From CBDBBY01 sp965203795 (GTDB lineage: Bacteria; Pseudomonadota; Alphaproteobacteria; Rhodobacterales; Rhodobacteraceae), in the NCBI GenBank assembly GCA_965203795.1, contig OZ241915.1, positions 1,798,001-1,862,000 on the forward strand: 64,000 nucleotides of DNA. Direction: 5' to 3'. The notes under the pieces are model-generated. The model ran no database searches and had not been told where the DNA came from. It saw nothing but the letters and a program-made list of their open reading frames with translations. Below are positions 1 to 8,624 of this stretch, in pieces; position 1 is the first letter of the stretch, and every line of letters begins with the position of its first letter. The position numbers and the translations under genes were made by a program.

Positions 1-887
1 GGAACATCCAGTCGAACATCAGGTTCGCCAGCACCTGGCTGCCCCATTGGCCGTTCGTCATCGCGAGCACGATGTCGAAGACCTTCAGGACGAGTATCGT
101 GATGGTCGTCCACACCACTGCAATCGTGCTCCAGATCTGAGGCACCTTGATCTTGAAGAAGACCTGCAGCGGGCTCGCGCCGTCCAGCACGGCGGCCTCC
201 ACCGTTTCCTCGGGAATTCCGCGAAGGGCCGCCGAAAGAATCACCATCGCGAAGCCCGTCTGGATCCAGATGAGGACGATCATCAGGAAGAAATTGTTCC
301 AGAACAGGATCGTGAGCCATGTTTTGGGTTCGCCGCCCATCGCGTCGACGATCGCGTTCAGCACGCCGATTTCGGCGGCGCCGTCTCCCCGGTAGTCGTA
401 GATGAACTTCCAGATGACGGCGGCGCCGATGAACGAGATCGCCATCGGCATGAAGATCAGCGACTTCGCGAAATTGCCCCAGAAGATCCTGTCCGTGAGC
501 GCCGCCGCGACCAGGCCGAGGAACGTCGATGCCGCGGGCACCACGATCAGCCAGAGAATGTTGTTTCTCATCGATTCGAGGAACTTCGCGTCGGCGAACA
601 GCCACCTGTAGTTGTCGAGGCCTACGAACTCGTCACCGCTGGCATTGTGGACGGAAAGCCAGATCGAGCTGATGACCGGATAAACCAGATAGGCCGACAG
701 GAAGACGATCGCGGGCCCCATGAACAGCCACGGACGGATTGCCGATGCCCGGTTGATGTTGCGCCCGGCATCGGGGCCTTTCGCAGGAAAGATCGAGTCG
801 AGAACGAGATTGGATGCGTAGAAGTACGCGACGCAGGCGAAAACCCCGACAATGATGGTCGCGAACGCTGCGATCACCTGTTCCATG
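1..887 (-). CDS. aglF: Alpha-glucoside ABC transporter permease (AglF-like), 3' end outside window
   Basis: Inner-membrane permease of a sugar ABC transporter of the MalF/UgpA class. The frame opens at ATG 887 and stays open to the window edge, giving 295 codons; the C-terminus is missing. It has several hydrophobic membrane segments, the first at residues 3-26 and another near residues 55-75. The cytoplasmic EAA loop that contacts the ATPase is visible (EAAVLDGASP followed by IKVPQIW). It lies about 106 bp downstream of aglE on the same strand, as in agl/ggt loci, so it should import the ligand delivered by AglE. The family is clear; the substrate is inferred from AglE. Confidence 0.9.
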
Positions 888-927
888 TTGCGCCTCTGCG
901 TCGGGCAGCCAGCTTGAACTGGCGGGG

Positions 928-974
928 GCCCGGCCGGAGGGCCGGGCGGCCCGCCCCGGAATCCGGAGCGGGCC
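928..974 (-). promoter_or_regulatory. Two adjacent GC-rich hairpins between aglE and aglF
   Basis: Two perfect inverted repeats stand back to back: 928-935/940-947 (8 bp, 4-nt loop) and 948-954/968-974 (7 bp, with an inner CCGGAATCCGG). No T-tract follows on the minus strand, so they are not a clear terminator. Stem-loops between a binding-protein gene and its permease gene often stabilise the upstream mRNA and raise binding-protein levels. That role is inferred here. Confidence 0.5.
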
Positions 975-993
975 CCTTTTCAAAGGGTTCGCG

Positions 994-2346
994 CTACTCC
1001 AGCGTGTCCCATGTCGCCTGGATGGAATCGGCGACATCCTGCGCAGGCGTTCCGCCGACGTAGTCGACCATCCCGGTCCAGAACGCGCCCGCGCCGATCG
1101 CTCCCGGCATCAGGTCCGAACCGTCGAAACGGAAGGTCGTCGCGCCAAGGAGGATGTCGCCCATCGCGCGCAGCACGGGATCGCCGTACGCGTCCGGATT
1201 CACGCCGCTGTGCGGTGTGAGGAACCCGCTCTGGGCCATCCAGACCTCGTGCGCGATCGGAGACTTGAGGAACTCGATGAACGCGCGCGCGCCCTTCGAA
1301 TCCTTCGTGATGGCGAACAAGGTTCCCGCGCCGAGAACCGGGCGGCCGAGGTCCATTCCCGCGTAGGCCGGGAAGTAGAAGAAGTCGACATCCTCGCCGA
1401 CGATCGGCCCCTCGGGGAAGAACGACGGAATGAACGACGCCTGCCGGTGCATGTAGCACTGCGGCGGCGACGCGAAGAGCCCCGCCGGGCTGTCGCGGAA
1501 ATCGACCGACGAAACGGCGCCCGCTCCGCCCGCCACGTAATCGTCGTTGCGCGCGAAATAGCCGAACTCCTCGATCGCGCCGACAACGCGCGGATCGCTG
1601 AAGCTCATCTCGTTGGAGACCCACATGTCGTAGACCTCCGGCGGCTGCGTCCGCAGCATCAAATCTTCGACCCAGTCGGTTGCCGGCCAGCCCGTCGCGC
1701 CGCCGGATCCGATCCCGATGCACCACGGCGTCTCTCCGTCCGCCACCATCTGGTCGGTCAGAGCCTTGAGCTCCTCCATCGATTCCGGAACTTCGTAGCC
1801 GGCATCCTCGAAGTTCTCGGGGATGTACCAGACCAGCGACTTCACATCGACCTTGTAGAAGAACCCGTAAAGGCTCGTTTCGCCGTCGGCCCCCGGATAC
1901 GAGCCCAGATCGACCCACGACTGCCCCGCCGCGTAGTTGTCGCGGATCCAGCCGGCGGTGTCTTCGCCCAAGTCCGCCAGCAGACCGCGGCCCGCGAGAT
2001 CAGCCGCCAAGCCGGGCTGCGGGAACACGGCGATGTTCGGCGGAGAGCCGGCTTCGGTGTCGATCACGATCTGCAGCTCGAAGCTGTCCGATCCTGAATA
2101 CTCCACATTGATGCCGGTCGCGGCCTCGAAATAGGCAAGAACGGATTCGACAAGCTCCTTGTCGGGGCCGAGCCACGGGCCGAACACCGTGATGGTCTCC
2201 CCGGACAGGTCCATGGACTTCAGCTCTTCGTAGCTGGCCCAGTTGAACATCGAGTCCTGCCCGGGCTCGTATAGCAGGTCCTGAGAATGCGCAGCAGCGG
2301 CCGACAGCGCGACGCCTGCCGCGGCGGCCAAGTGTACAAGTTTCAT
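994..2346 (-). CDS. aglE: Alpha-glucoside ABC transporter substrate-binding protein (AglE-like)
   Basis: Periplasmic binding protein of 450 aa for an alpha-glucoside importer. Residues 1-22 form a Sec signal peptide (KLVHLAAAAGVALSAAAAHS, cleavage near Gln-Asp). The mature protein begins with a family-1 solute-binding fold (ETITVFGPWLGPDKELVESV) and closes with the usual C-terminal lobe. I chose ATG 2346, not an upstream ATG at 2445, because the signal peptide starts there and GGAGAG lies 6 nt upstream. It is the first gene of the minus-strand agl operon, with aglF next. A promoter and an 18-bp palindrome lie 66-113 bp upstream. The AglE-type assignment rests on overall resemblance; the exact sugar is inferred. 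Confidence 0.88.
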   Translation of the reverse strand: MKLVHLAAAAGVALSAAAAHSQDLLYEPGQDSMFNWASYEELKSMDLSGETITVFGPWLGPDKELVESVLAYFEAATGINVEYSGSDSFELQIVIDTEAGSPPNIAVFPQPGLAADLAGRGLLADLGEDTAGWIRDNYAAGQSWVDLGSYPGADGETSLYGFFYKVDVKSLVWYIPENFEDAGYEVPESMEELKALTDQMVADGETPWCIGIGSGGATGWPATDWVEDLMLRTQPPEVYDMWVSNEMSFSDPRVVGAIEEFGYFARNDDYVAGGAGAVSSVDFRDSPAGLFASPPQCYMHRQASFIPSFFPEGPIVGEDVDFFYFPAYAGMDLGRPVLGAGTLFAITKDSKGARAFIEFLKSPIAHEVWMAQSGFLTPHSGVNPDAYGDPVLRAMGDILLGATTFRFDGSDLMPGAIGAGAFWTGMVDYVGGTPAQDVADSIQATWDTLE

Positions 2347-2411
2347 TTGAATCTCTCCTTCACGGTCATCTCCGGCACGGCCGAATCCGCTTTGCTGCGG
2401 ACAAAACCCGC

Positions 2412-2429
2412 ATTCAAAGCGCTTTGAAT
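2412..2429. promoter_or_regulatory. LacI-type operator upstream of aglE
   Basis: Perfect 18-bp palindrome ATTCAAAGC/GCTTTGAAT with a central CG, typical of LacI/GalR operators. It begins 3 nt downstream of the proposed -10 box and so would cover the transcription start. The likely ligand protein is the LacI-family regulator encoded at 6110-7153. I saw no second copy in front of the regulator, the P450 or the FMO gene. Confidence 0.8.
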
Positions 2430-2431
2430 CG

Positions 2432-2459
2432 ACTATCGCCCGCACGCAGGCAATGTCAA
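2432..2459 (-). promoter_or_regulatory. Promoter of aglE
   Basis: On the minus strand TTGACA (2459-2454) is followed after 16 nt by GATAGT (2437-2432). The -35 box is a perfect sigma70 match and the -10 box matches 4 of 6. The operator lies immediately downstream, a geometry that allows repression by blocking initiation. Confidence 0.6.
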
Positions 2460-2495
2460 GGAATGAATTCGCCGAGGCGCGCGCGTCGGATCAGG

Positions 2496-3710
2496 TCAGC
2501 GCGCCTCCGGTGTCTCCGCTCGCGGCCGGTCGAACCTGATCGGCAGCCGCGCGGGACCCGTATTGCCGCTTTCGGGAAGCCACTCCGCGGGTCCTGAGGC
2601 CGCAAGGTTCGGAAGCCGCTGACTGAGCAGCTTCAGTGCTTCGGACATGTCGTTCCGGGCGACCGGCGAACCGATGCAGTGGTGGACGCCCGCTCCGAAG
2701 CCGAAATGAGGCTTCCGCTTGGCGGCGATGTCCATTCCCGCCGTGAATTGGCACGGGTCCGTTCCTGCGGACTCCGTGAACAGGTGGATTGTCGTTCCCT
2801 CGTGAATTCGGAGCCCTTGGAACTCGAAGTCGCATACCGCTTCGCGGGTGACCCAGGTGACGGTCGGTCTCAGCCGCATCACCTCTTCAACGGCCTGCCT
2901 GGCCAGTTCGGGGCGTTCGCCGAGCAGCGCCCACTGATCCGGGTTCTCGATGAAGACCTGCACCGCCAGCCCGAGCTGGTTCCTGGTGGTGTCGATTCCG
3001 CCGAACACCAGCAGCGCCACCATGTCGCGGAGCTCGCCGTCACTGAATGCCGATTTGTCCGCGTTCGCGCGGACGAGAGCGCCCAGAAAATCGTCTTTCG
3101 GGATCGCACGCGCCCGCTCAACCAGCCCCTTCGCCCTTCCGAGCAGCTCCAAGGCCGCCTCGTCGACAATCCGCTCGTCCCGCTTGTAGGTCACGCCGAG
3201 GGCGAGTCCCATCCGGACGGCGAGATCCGCCAGCTCCCGCCAGCCGCTGTCGGAAAGCCCGATTAGGCGGCAGACAACCTTTGCCGCGTACGGTTCGGCG
3301 AACTCCGACATGAACTCGCACTCGCCGTTCCCTTCGAATCCGGAAACCAGCTCGTCGGCGATCCTCTGGAATTCCGGCACGAGCGCGGCCACGCGCCTCG
3401 GCGCGAACGCGGGCTGCGCCAGCCTTCGCAGCCGGGCGTGGTCGGGACCCTCGAGATTCAGCATGATCCGCTTCCACCATTGCGCCCAAGGGCCCGCGGC
3501 TGCGTTGTGGTCCGGCCATTTGTACGATCCTTGGCGCAGCATTGGATGCAGAAGCAGGGATTTCACCTTGTCGTAGCGGAGCACCGCGATGCCGTAAGGG
3601 GTTCGGGCGTGCCAGCCATTATCCCGGGCGGCGCGCGCCGCCTGCGACCGCACGGAGAATTCCGGCGCGGAAATATCCAGATACGGGACGTTGTCGGCTT
3701 GATCGGCCAT
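2496..3710 (-). CDS. Cytochrome P450
   Basis: Soluble bacterial P450 of 404 aa, a usual length for the class. It carries the I-helix oxygen-activation motif (FGGIDTTRNQ), the K-helix ExxR (EVMRLRP) and the haem-ligand loop FGFGAGVHHCIG, with the axial Cys near residue 345. I start it at ATG 3710; the longer frame to 3812 adds Arg-rich sequence with no P450 character. It is divergent from the flavin monooxygenase at 3917, and the pair interrupts the agl locus. Bacterial P450s of this type need ferredoxin and reductase partners, which are not encoded nearby. The substrate is unknown. Confidence 0.93.
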   Translation of the reverse strand: MADQADNVPYLDISAPEFSVRSQAARAARDNGWHARTPYGIAVLRYDKVKSLLLHPMLRQGSYKWPDHNAAAGPWAQWWKRIMLNLEGPDHARLRRLAQPAFAPRRVAALVPEFQRIADELVSGFEGNGECEFMSEFAEPYAAKVVCRLIGLSDSGWRELADLAVRMGLALGVTYKRDERIVDEAALELLGRAKGLVERARAIPKDDFLGALVRANADKSAFSDGELRDMVALLVFGGIDTTRNQLGLAVQVFIENPDQWALLGERPELARQAVEEVMRLRPTVTWVTREAVCDFEFQGLRIHEGTTIHLFTESAGTDPCQFTAGMDIAAKRKPHFGFGAGVHHCIGSPVARNDMSEALKLLSQRLPNLAASGPAEWLPESGNTGPARLPIRFDRPRAETPEAR

Positions 3711-3916
3711 GGCGGATCGATAATGGCGGCATCGGCGTCGGCCTGTCCACCGGCCGGTTCCGGCTGCCGGCCGTGCCGCGGGCCGACGCCCTGCCCCGTC
3801 GCTTGACAGCAAACGGGTGTTCGAATCTCGTAACGCAAACTTTCAATCGAAACGGCATGCCCGACCGGCCGGAAGCGTTCCGATTCGGCGGCCCTCTGAA
3901 CGCAGGAAGTGAAAGC
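3711..3916. promoter_or_regulatory. Divergent intergenic region between the P450 and the flavin monooxygenase
   Basis: A 206-bp region must drive both divergent genes. A TTGACA at 3803-3808 on the plus strand could be a -35 box for the monooxygenase, but no good -10 box lies at the right distance. No copy of the aglE palindrome is present. Confidence 0.3.
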
Positions 3917-5716
3917 ATGGATCATGATCTTCGTGATCAGGCCGCGTCGGTGATCGCCAAGTTGGATGCGGCGCTCGCGAGCCGCGATGCCGGCCGGATT
4001 GCGGATTTGTTCGGGAGGACATGCTACTGGCGCGACCTGCTCGCCTTCACTTGGAACATCCGGACCTTCGAGGGGCGCGGCCAGATCCGCGAAATGCTCG
4101 CGAGCAGGCTGCCGGACATCGGCGCCACCGGGCTCAGAATGGACGAGTCCTTTCCGGTCAAGCCTGCGGATGACGGTTTCGAGGCTTGGTTCCGGTTCGA
4201 AACCGGCGCTGTGAACGGGAGAGGATGCGTTCGAACCAAAAACGGCAGGGTCTGGACATTGTTCACCGCGGCGGAAGGGCTTCGAGCGCACCCGGAGACC
4301 ATCGGTCGCAACCGCCCGAACGGTGTCGAGCACGATGCCGTGCCCGGCAGGCTGACGTGGCTGGAAGAGCGGACGCGCGAAGCCGCCGAGCTCGGCCACT
4401 TGACACAGCCATACGTCGTCATCGTCGGCGGCGGTCAGGCCGGGACCATGCTTGGCGCGCGGCTGCGGCGATTGTCGGTGCCGACGATCGTCCTGGAGAA
4501 GCAGGCGCGCCCGGGCGACAGCTGGCGCCGCCGCTACAAGACGCTCTGCCTGCACGATCCGGTCTGGTACGATCATTTCCCCTACATGCCGTTCCCGCCG
4601 AATTGGCCGGTGTTCGCGCCGAAGGACCGGATGGCGGACTGGATTGCGGCTTACGCGGACCTGATGGAGATCAATTGCTGGTGCGGCGCCGAATGCAGGT
4701 CGGCCCAGTACGACGATTCAGGAAAGGAGTGGACGGTCCGCGTCGGCAGGAGCGGCGAAGAGACTGTCCTGCGGCCGAAGCACCTGGTGCTCGCTACCGG
4801 AATGTCGGGCTATCCGAAGATTCCCGAATTCGCCGGGATGGAGCGATTCCGGGGCGACATGCACCACTCCTCGCAGCACCCCGGCCCGGACGAATACGCC
4901 GGGAAATCCGCGGTCGTGATCGGCGCGAACAATTCCGCCCACGACATCGCGGCGGCGCTGTGGGAGGCCGGCGCGCAGGTGGCGATCGTGCAGAGATCGT
5001 CGACGCTCGTGACGAAATCCGATGCGCTGATGGAGTTCGCCTGGGGGCCGCTCTATTCCGAGGACGCGCTCGAGCGGGGCATCACCACCGAGAAGGCGGA
5101 CTTGGTTTCGGCTTCCACGCCTTACGCGGCGCTCGGCCCGTCCCAGAAGAAGGTCACCGACGACATCCGCCGCAGGGACGCCGCGTTCTACGAGCAGCTT
5201 TCGGACGCCGGATTCCTGCTCGACTTCGGCGAGGACGAAACCGGCCTTGCCATGAAGTATTTCAGGCGCGGCTCGGGCTACTACATCGACGTGGGCGCGA
5301 GCCAGCTCATCATCGACGGCAAGATCCGGGTCGAGAGCGGGCGCGAGATCGCGGAAATCACCGAGGACTCTGTTGTGCTTGAGAACGGGACGCGGCTCGC
5401 GGCCGAACTGATCGTCTTCGCAACGGGATATTCGTCGATGAACGGCTTCGCCGCCGACCTGATCAGCCAGGAAGTCGCGGATGCCGTCGGCAAATGCTGG
5501 GGACTCGGTTCCGGAACGGCGTACGATCCCGGCCCCTGGGAGGGCGAGCTGCGGAACATGTGGAAGCCGACCAAGCAGGAAGCGCTCTGGTTCCACGGCG
5601 GCAATCTGCACCAATCGCGCCACTATTCCCTGATGCTCGCGCTTCAATTGAAAGCGCGATTCGAGGGGATTCCGACGCCGGTTTACGGAATGCAACCGGT
5701 CCATCATTTGGAATGA
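3917..5716 (+). CDS. NTF2-like domain fused to an FAD/NAD(P)H flavoprotein monooxygenase
   Basis: 599-aa two-domain oxygenase. Residues 1 to about 130 resemble an NTF2/SnoaL-like alpha+beta fold (AALASRDAGRIADLFG, FEGRGQIREML). The rest is a flavin-containing monooxygenase: the FAD Rossmann motif VVIVGGGQAG near residue 167, followed by an E-K-x-x-R-P-G-D-SW segment, and the second nucleotide motif VIGANNSAHD near residue 333. Such enzymes hydroxylate soft nucleophiles or carry out Baeyer-Villiger oxidation using NADPH and O2. I start at ATG 3917 because upstream in-frame sequence back to 3542 is the antisense of the P450 gene. Divergence from a P450 suggests a shared oxidative pathway. The substrate cannot be read from the sequence. 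Confidence 0.88.
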   Translation: MDHDLRDQAASVIAKLDAALASRDAGRIADLFGRTCYWRDLLAFTWNIRTFEGRGQIREMLASRLPDIGATGLRMDESFPVKPADDGFEAWFRFETGAVNGRGCVRTKNGRVWTLFTAAEGLRAHPETIGRNRPNGVEHDAVPGRLTWLEERTREAAELGHLTQPYVVIVGGGQAGTMLGARLRRLSVPTIVLEKQARPGDSWRRRYKTLCLHDPVWYDHFPYMPFPPNWPVFAPKDRMADWIAAYADLMEINCWCGAECRSAQYDDSGKEWTVRVGRSGEETVLRPKHLVLATGMSGYPKIPEFAGMERFRGDMHHSSQHPGPDEYAGKSAVVIGANNSAHDIAAALWEAGAQVAIVQRSSTLVTKSDALMEFAWGPLYSEDALERGITTEKADLVSASTPYAALGPSQKKVTDDIRRRDAAFYEQLSDAGFLLDFGEDETGLAMKYFRRGSGYYIDVGASQLIIDGKIRVESGREIAEITEDSVVLENGTRLAAELIVFATGYSSMNGFAADLISQEVADAVGKCWGLGSGTAYDPGPWEGELRNMWKPTKQEALWFHGGNLHQSRHYSLMLALQLKARFEGIPTPVYGMQPVHHLE

Positions 5717-6109
5717 CGCATCGGAGGCCAAACCGGCATGCTCGGGTGCGGCTGCTCCGCGGCGCGGGGCGGAAAGCGGATGCGAGCCCGCTCCGCTCGC
5801 CCGACAAAAGAATCAAGCGATGATCTCGGATCTCGCGGGCACCTGCCTTGCGCGGTTGGACGTTGACGCCGGGTTCTTCGGGAAACCGCCGGAAGCGCCC
5901 ACAGAGCGGATCGAACATCGGCCGGTCGAAGCCGCCGGAACGGTGAATTCCACTTGAGCATGCCGAATTGGCGCGAGCGAATTTGCTGCATTCACAAGGG
6001 CGGGGAATTCGGGCAAATCTTGCTCGGCGACGGATCGCGGCGGGTCGCCGACCGCGTCTGCTGCGCCGCTAGGATGCCTATCGGCAGGACTGCAAGGACC
6101 GCAACCTGA
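5717..6109. other. Gap before the LacI regulator gene
   Basis: 393 bp with no convincing gene. A 45-codon ATG frame (5820-5957) lacks a ribosome site and recognisable features. An imperfect GC hairpin near 5781-5799 has no T-tract. The aglE-type palindrome is absent, so autoregulation of the LacI gene through the same sequence is not supported. Confidence 0.4.
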
Positions 6110-7153
6110 ATGAATTTGAAGGATCTTTCGAACCTGCTGGGCCTCTCGCAAACCACCGTGAGCCGCGCGCTGAACGGATATCCGGAAGTCAGCGAGGAAA
6201 CCCGGATTCGGGTCTGCCGCGCCGCCAAGAAGTTCAGCTACAGGCCCAACCTCAACGCCACGCGGCTGGCGACGGGCCGGTCCATGGCTATCGGGCACGT
6301 GATTCCGGTCTCTTCAAGCAACGAGATGGTCAATCCGGTGTTCGCGGATTTCCTGGCTGGAGCCGGCGAAACCTGTGGCCGCGCCGGGTACGACCTGCTG
6401 CTCTCCGTCGTCAACGACGAGAACCACGAGCGGGCGTACAAGGAGCTTGCGGACCGCGGAGCCGTCGACGGCGTCATCGTCCAGCTTCCGAGCGTCAAGG
6501 ACGGCCGGATCGGAATGCTCCAGCAGATGGGCCTTCCGTTCGTCGTCCACGGCCGGTCGTCGGAAGTAGACTCGGACTATTCGTGGCTGGACGTCGACAA
6601 CAGGACGGCATTCCGCCGGGCCACCGCCTACCTCGTCCGGTCCGGCCACCGCCGCATCGCGCTGCTGAACGGGCTGGAGACGCTGGATTTCGCGAGGCGA
6701 CGGCGGCGCGGCTACGAATCAGGGCTGCGCGAAAACGGGCTGGAGCCGGATCCCGCGCTGATTCGCTCGGGCGACATGACAGAGAACGCCGGCCACGACG
6801 CCGCGGCGGAAATGCTGGGCTGGCCGGACCCGCCATCGGCGTTTTTGTCGTCATCGATCCTGACCGCGATCGGCGCGCGCCGCGCGATCCAGGAGGCCGG
6901 CCTCGAGCTTGGCGTCGACGCCGCCATCGTGACCCATGACGACGAGCTCTCCTATTTGAAGAACTCCGGCGCCTTGCCGCTGTTCACGGCCACCCGCTCC
7001 TCGGTCCGGAACGCAGGCAGGAGGTGCGCGGAGCTCCTGCTCGGGCTGATCGAGAACCCGGATTCTGGACCGGTCCACGAGCTTTGGGAAACGGAGTTCG
7101 TCCGCGGGGCATCCACAGGGACCGAACCGGAGGCAGCGCGGTCCGTTGCCTGA
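6110..7153 (+). CDS. aglR: LacI-family transcriptional repressor (AglR-like)
   Basis: 347-aa sugar-responsive repressor. The N-terminal helix-turn-helix and hinge are intact (LKDLSNLLGLSQTTVSRALNG, then YRPNLNATRLATGRS), followed by a periplasmic-binding-protein-like effector domain (about residues 60-335). ATG 6110 places the HTH at residue 3, as in the family. It overlaps the glucokinase gene by 8 nt, so the two are probably cotranscribed. The probable target is the palindrome in front of aglE. The AglR name rests on this context. Confidence 0.88.
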   Translation: MNLKDLSNLLGLSQTTVSRALNGYPEVSEETRIRVCRAAKKFSYRPNLNATRLATGRSMAIGHVIPVSSSNEMVNPVFADFLAGAGETCGRAGYDLLLSVVNDENHERAYKELADRGAVDGVIVQLPSVKDGRIGMLQQMGLPFVVHGRSSEVDSDYSWLDVDNRTAFRRATAYLVRSGHRRIALLNGLETLDFARRRRRGYESGLRENGLEPDPALIRSGDMTENAGHDAAAEMLGWPDPPSAFLSSSILTAIGARRAIQEAGLELGVDAAIVTHDDELSYLKNSGALPLFTATRSSVRNAGRRCAELLLGLIENPDSGPVHELWETEFVRGASTGTEPEAARSVA

Positions 7154-8117
7154 CCCGGATCCTTCCCGCGCGGCGCTTGTGGCGGACGTCGGCGGCACGA
7201 ACTGCCGCCTGGCGCTTGCCGAAGGCGGCGAACTCGCTGCGGATTCGATTCGGCACTACCGGAATTCCGAATTCGACCGCTTCGAGTCGGTCCTTGAGGA
7301 TTACCTTGCGACCGTGAACGCTGGGCCGGTCTCCTGCGCATGCGTTGCTGTCGCGGGACCGGTGAAGAACGGCTCGGCCAGCCTGACCAATGTCGATTGG
7401 CGGATTTCGGAAAGCGGCGTGGGAGCCGCAGCCGGAACGATCCGGACGGCCGTCATCAACGACATGCAGGCCTTGGGGCACTCGCTGCGCGGCCTCTCAG
7501 GCAAGCAGATGCAGAACATCCTTCCGGGCAAGCCTCCGCCGTCCGGCGCGACGAAACTCGTCGTGAATGTCGGCACCGGGTTCAATTCCGCCGCCGTGCT
7601 GCAGACGGATTCGTCCGAGATCGTCATGCCTTCGGAATCCGGGCACGCCAGCCTGCCGGCATCCACGGACCGCGAGTTCGGGCTGCTCAAGGCAATCGAG
7701 CGGCGCACGGGCTTCGCAAGCGTGGAGGAGGCCCTTTCCGGTCGCGGCTTGGAAACGATCCACCACTGGGTCTCCGGCGATGCGTCCGCACGCACGTCCA
7801 AGCCGGGCGGAGAGATCTCGGCGGAATTCGGCAAGGACGGCAACGCCGACGAGGCCGGGAAGGTTTTCGCCGGCCTGCTGGGGTCGGTCGCCGGCAATCT
7901 TGCGCTTGTCCATCTGCCGTACGGCGGCGTCTACCTCGCGGGAAGCGTCGCCGTTTCGATCGCGGGCTTCCTCGGCCAATTCGGTTTTGCCGACGCCTTT
8001 CTGAGCAAGGGCCGGTTCAGCGAGCTGATGCGGCAGTTCCCGGTCCTCGCGGTCATGGACAACAACGCGCCTCTCCTGGGATGCGCCGCGCGGTCGGAGC
8101 GCATGCCTGCGGGCTGA
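7146..8117 (+). CDS. glk: Glucokinase
   Basis: 323-aa Glk-type (ROK-unrelated) ATP-dependent glucokinase that phosphorylates glucose released from imported alpha-glucosides. The phosphate-binding motif DVGGTN lies at residues 14-19, the sugar-binding VINDMQA near residue 107, VNVGTGF near 141 and an ESGH segment near 162. The start is TTG 7146, overlapping the aglR stop, which gives the family-typical short N-terminus. Linkage to the agl regulator fits uptake followed by phosphorylation. Confidence 0.92.
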   Translation: MPDPDPSRAALVADVGGTNCRLALAEGGELAADSIRHYRNSEFDRFESVLEDYLATVNAGPVSCACVAVAGPVKNGSASLTNVDWRISESGVGAAAGTIRTAVINDMQALGHSLRGLSGKQMQNILPGKPPPSGATKLVVNVGTGFNSAAVLQTDSSEIVMPSESGHASLPASTDREFGLLKAIERRTGFASVEEALSGRGLETIHHWVSGDASARTSKPGGEISAEFGKDGNADEAGKVFAGLLGSVAGNLALVHLPYGGVYLAGSVAVSIAGFLGQFGFADAFLSKGRFSELMRQFPVLAVMDNNAPLLGCAARSERMPAG

Positions 8118-8180
8118 ATCCGGAACGGCGGCGGCCGCGGACCCCGAATGTTCACATCCTGCCACCTGTAGGTTATTTGC

Positions 8181-8624
8181 ATGGCGCTTCAACGCGGGAG
8201 CCCCGGATTGGCGGAAACGCAGCGCACTGAAACACATCGCAAGGGCATGCGGGTCCGCCGCAGCGTGCTCGGCGACGCGCATGTCGACCGGGCCAGCGCG
8301 CAGGCGACGGCGTTCGACACGCCGTTCCAGGAATACATTGTCGAGTCCGCATGGGCCGGGGTCTGGTCCCGGGAGGGGCTGACGCTGCGGGAACGGTCGC
8401 TGATCACGATCGCCCTGCTTGCGGCTCTCGGACACGACGAGGAAGTGGAAATGCACGTCCGCGCGACCGCGAACACCGGAGCAAGCCCCGACGACATAAC
8501 CGAGGCGCTGCTGCATGTCGCGGCGTACGCAGGGGTTCCGGCCGCGAACCGGGCGTTCCGCGCGGCCAAAAAGGCGCTGGCGGAAATTGCCGGCGGCGAT
8601 GCCGAGGAAGCCGCCAGTGGATAA
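8181..8624 (+). CDS. pcaC: 4-carboxymuconolactone decarboxylase
   Basis: 147-aa decarboxylase that converts gamma-carboxymuconolactone to beta-ketoadipate enol-lactone. The signature RRSVLGDAHVDRA is followed by a REGLTLRERSLITIALL helix and a C-terminal ALLHVAAYAGVPAA segment of the AhpD-like fold. ATG 8181 gives an N-terminus about ten residues longer than usual; TTG 8208, with GGGAG 7 nt before it, is a possible alternative. First gene of the pca operon; pcaH overlaps its end. Confidence 0.92.
   Translation: MALQRGSPGLAETQRTETHRKGMRVRRSVLGDAHVDRASAQATAFDTPFQEYIVESAWAGVWSREGLTLRERSLITIALLAALGHDEEVEMHVRATANTGASPDDITEALLHVAAYAGVPAANRAFRAAKKALAEIAGGDAEEAASG

Noticed and set aside
47..1063. 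Long plus-strand frame opposite aglF and aglE
   Set aside because: It is the antisense of two well-supported genes and encodes a low-complexity Arg/Asp-rich product.
3542..3916. In-frame N-terminal extension of the flavin monooxygenase
   Set aside because: It runs through the P450 gene on the other strand and has no domain character; the NTF2-like domain starts at ATG 3917.
5820..5957. 45-codon ORF between the monooxygenase and the LacI gene
   Set aside because: No ribosome site, no domain and no linkage to the neighbours.
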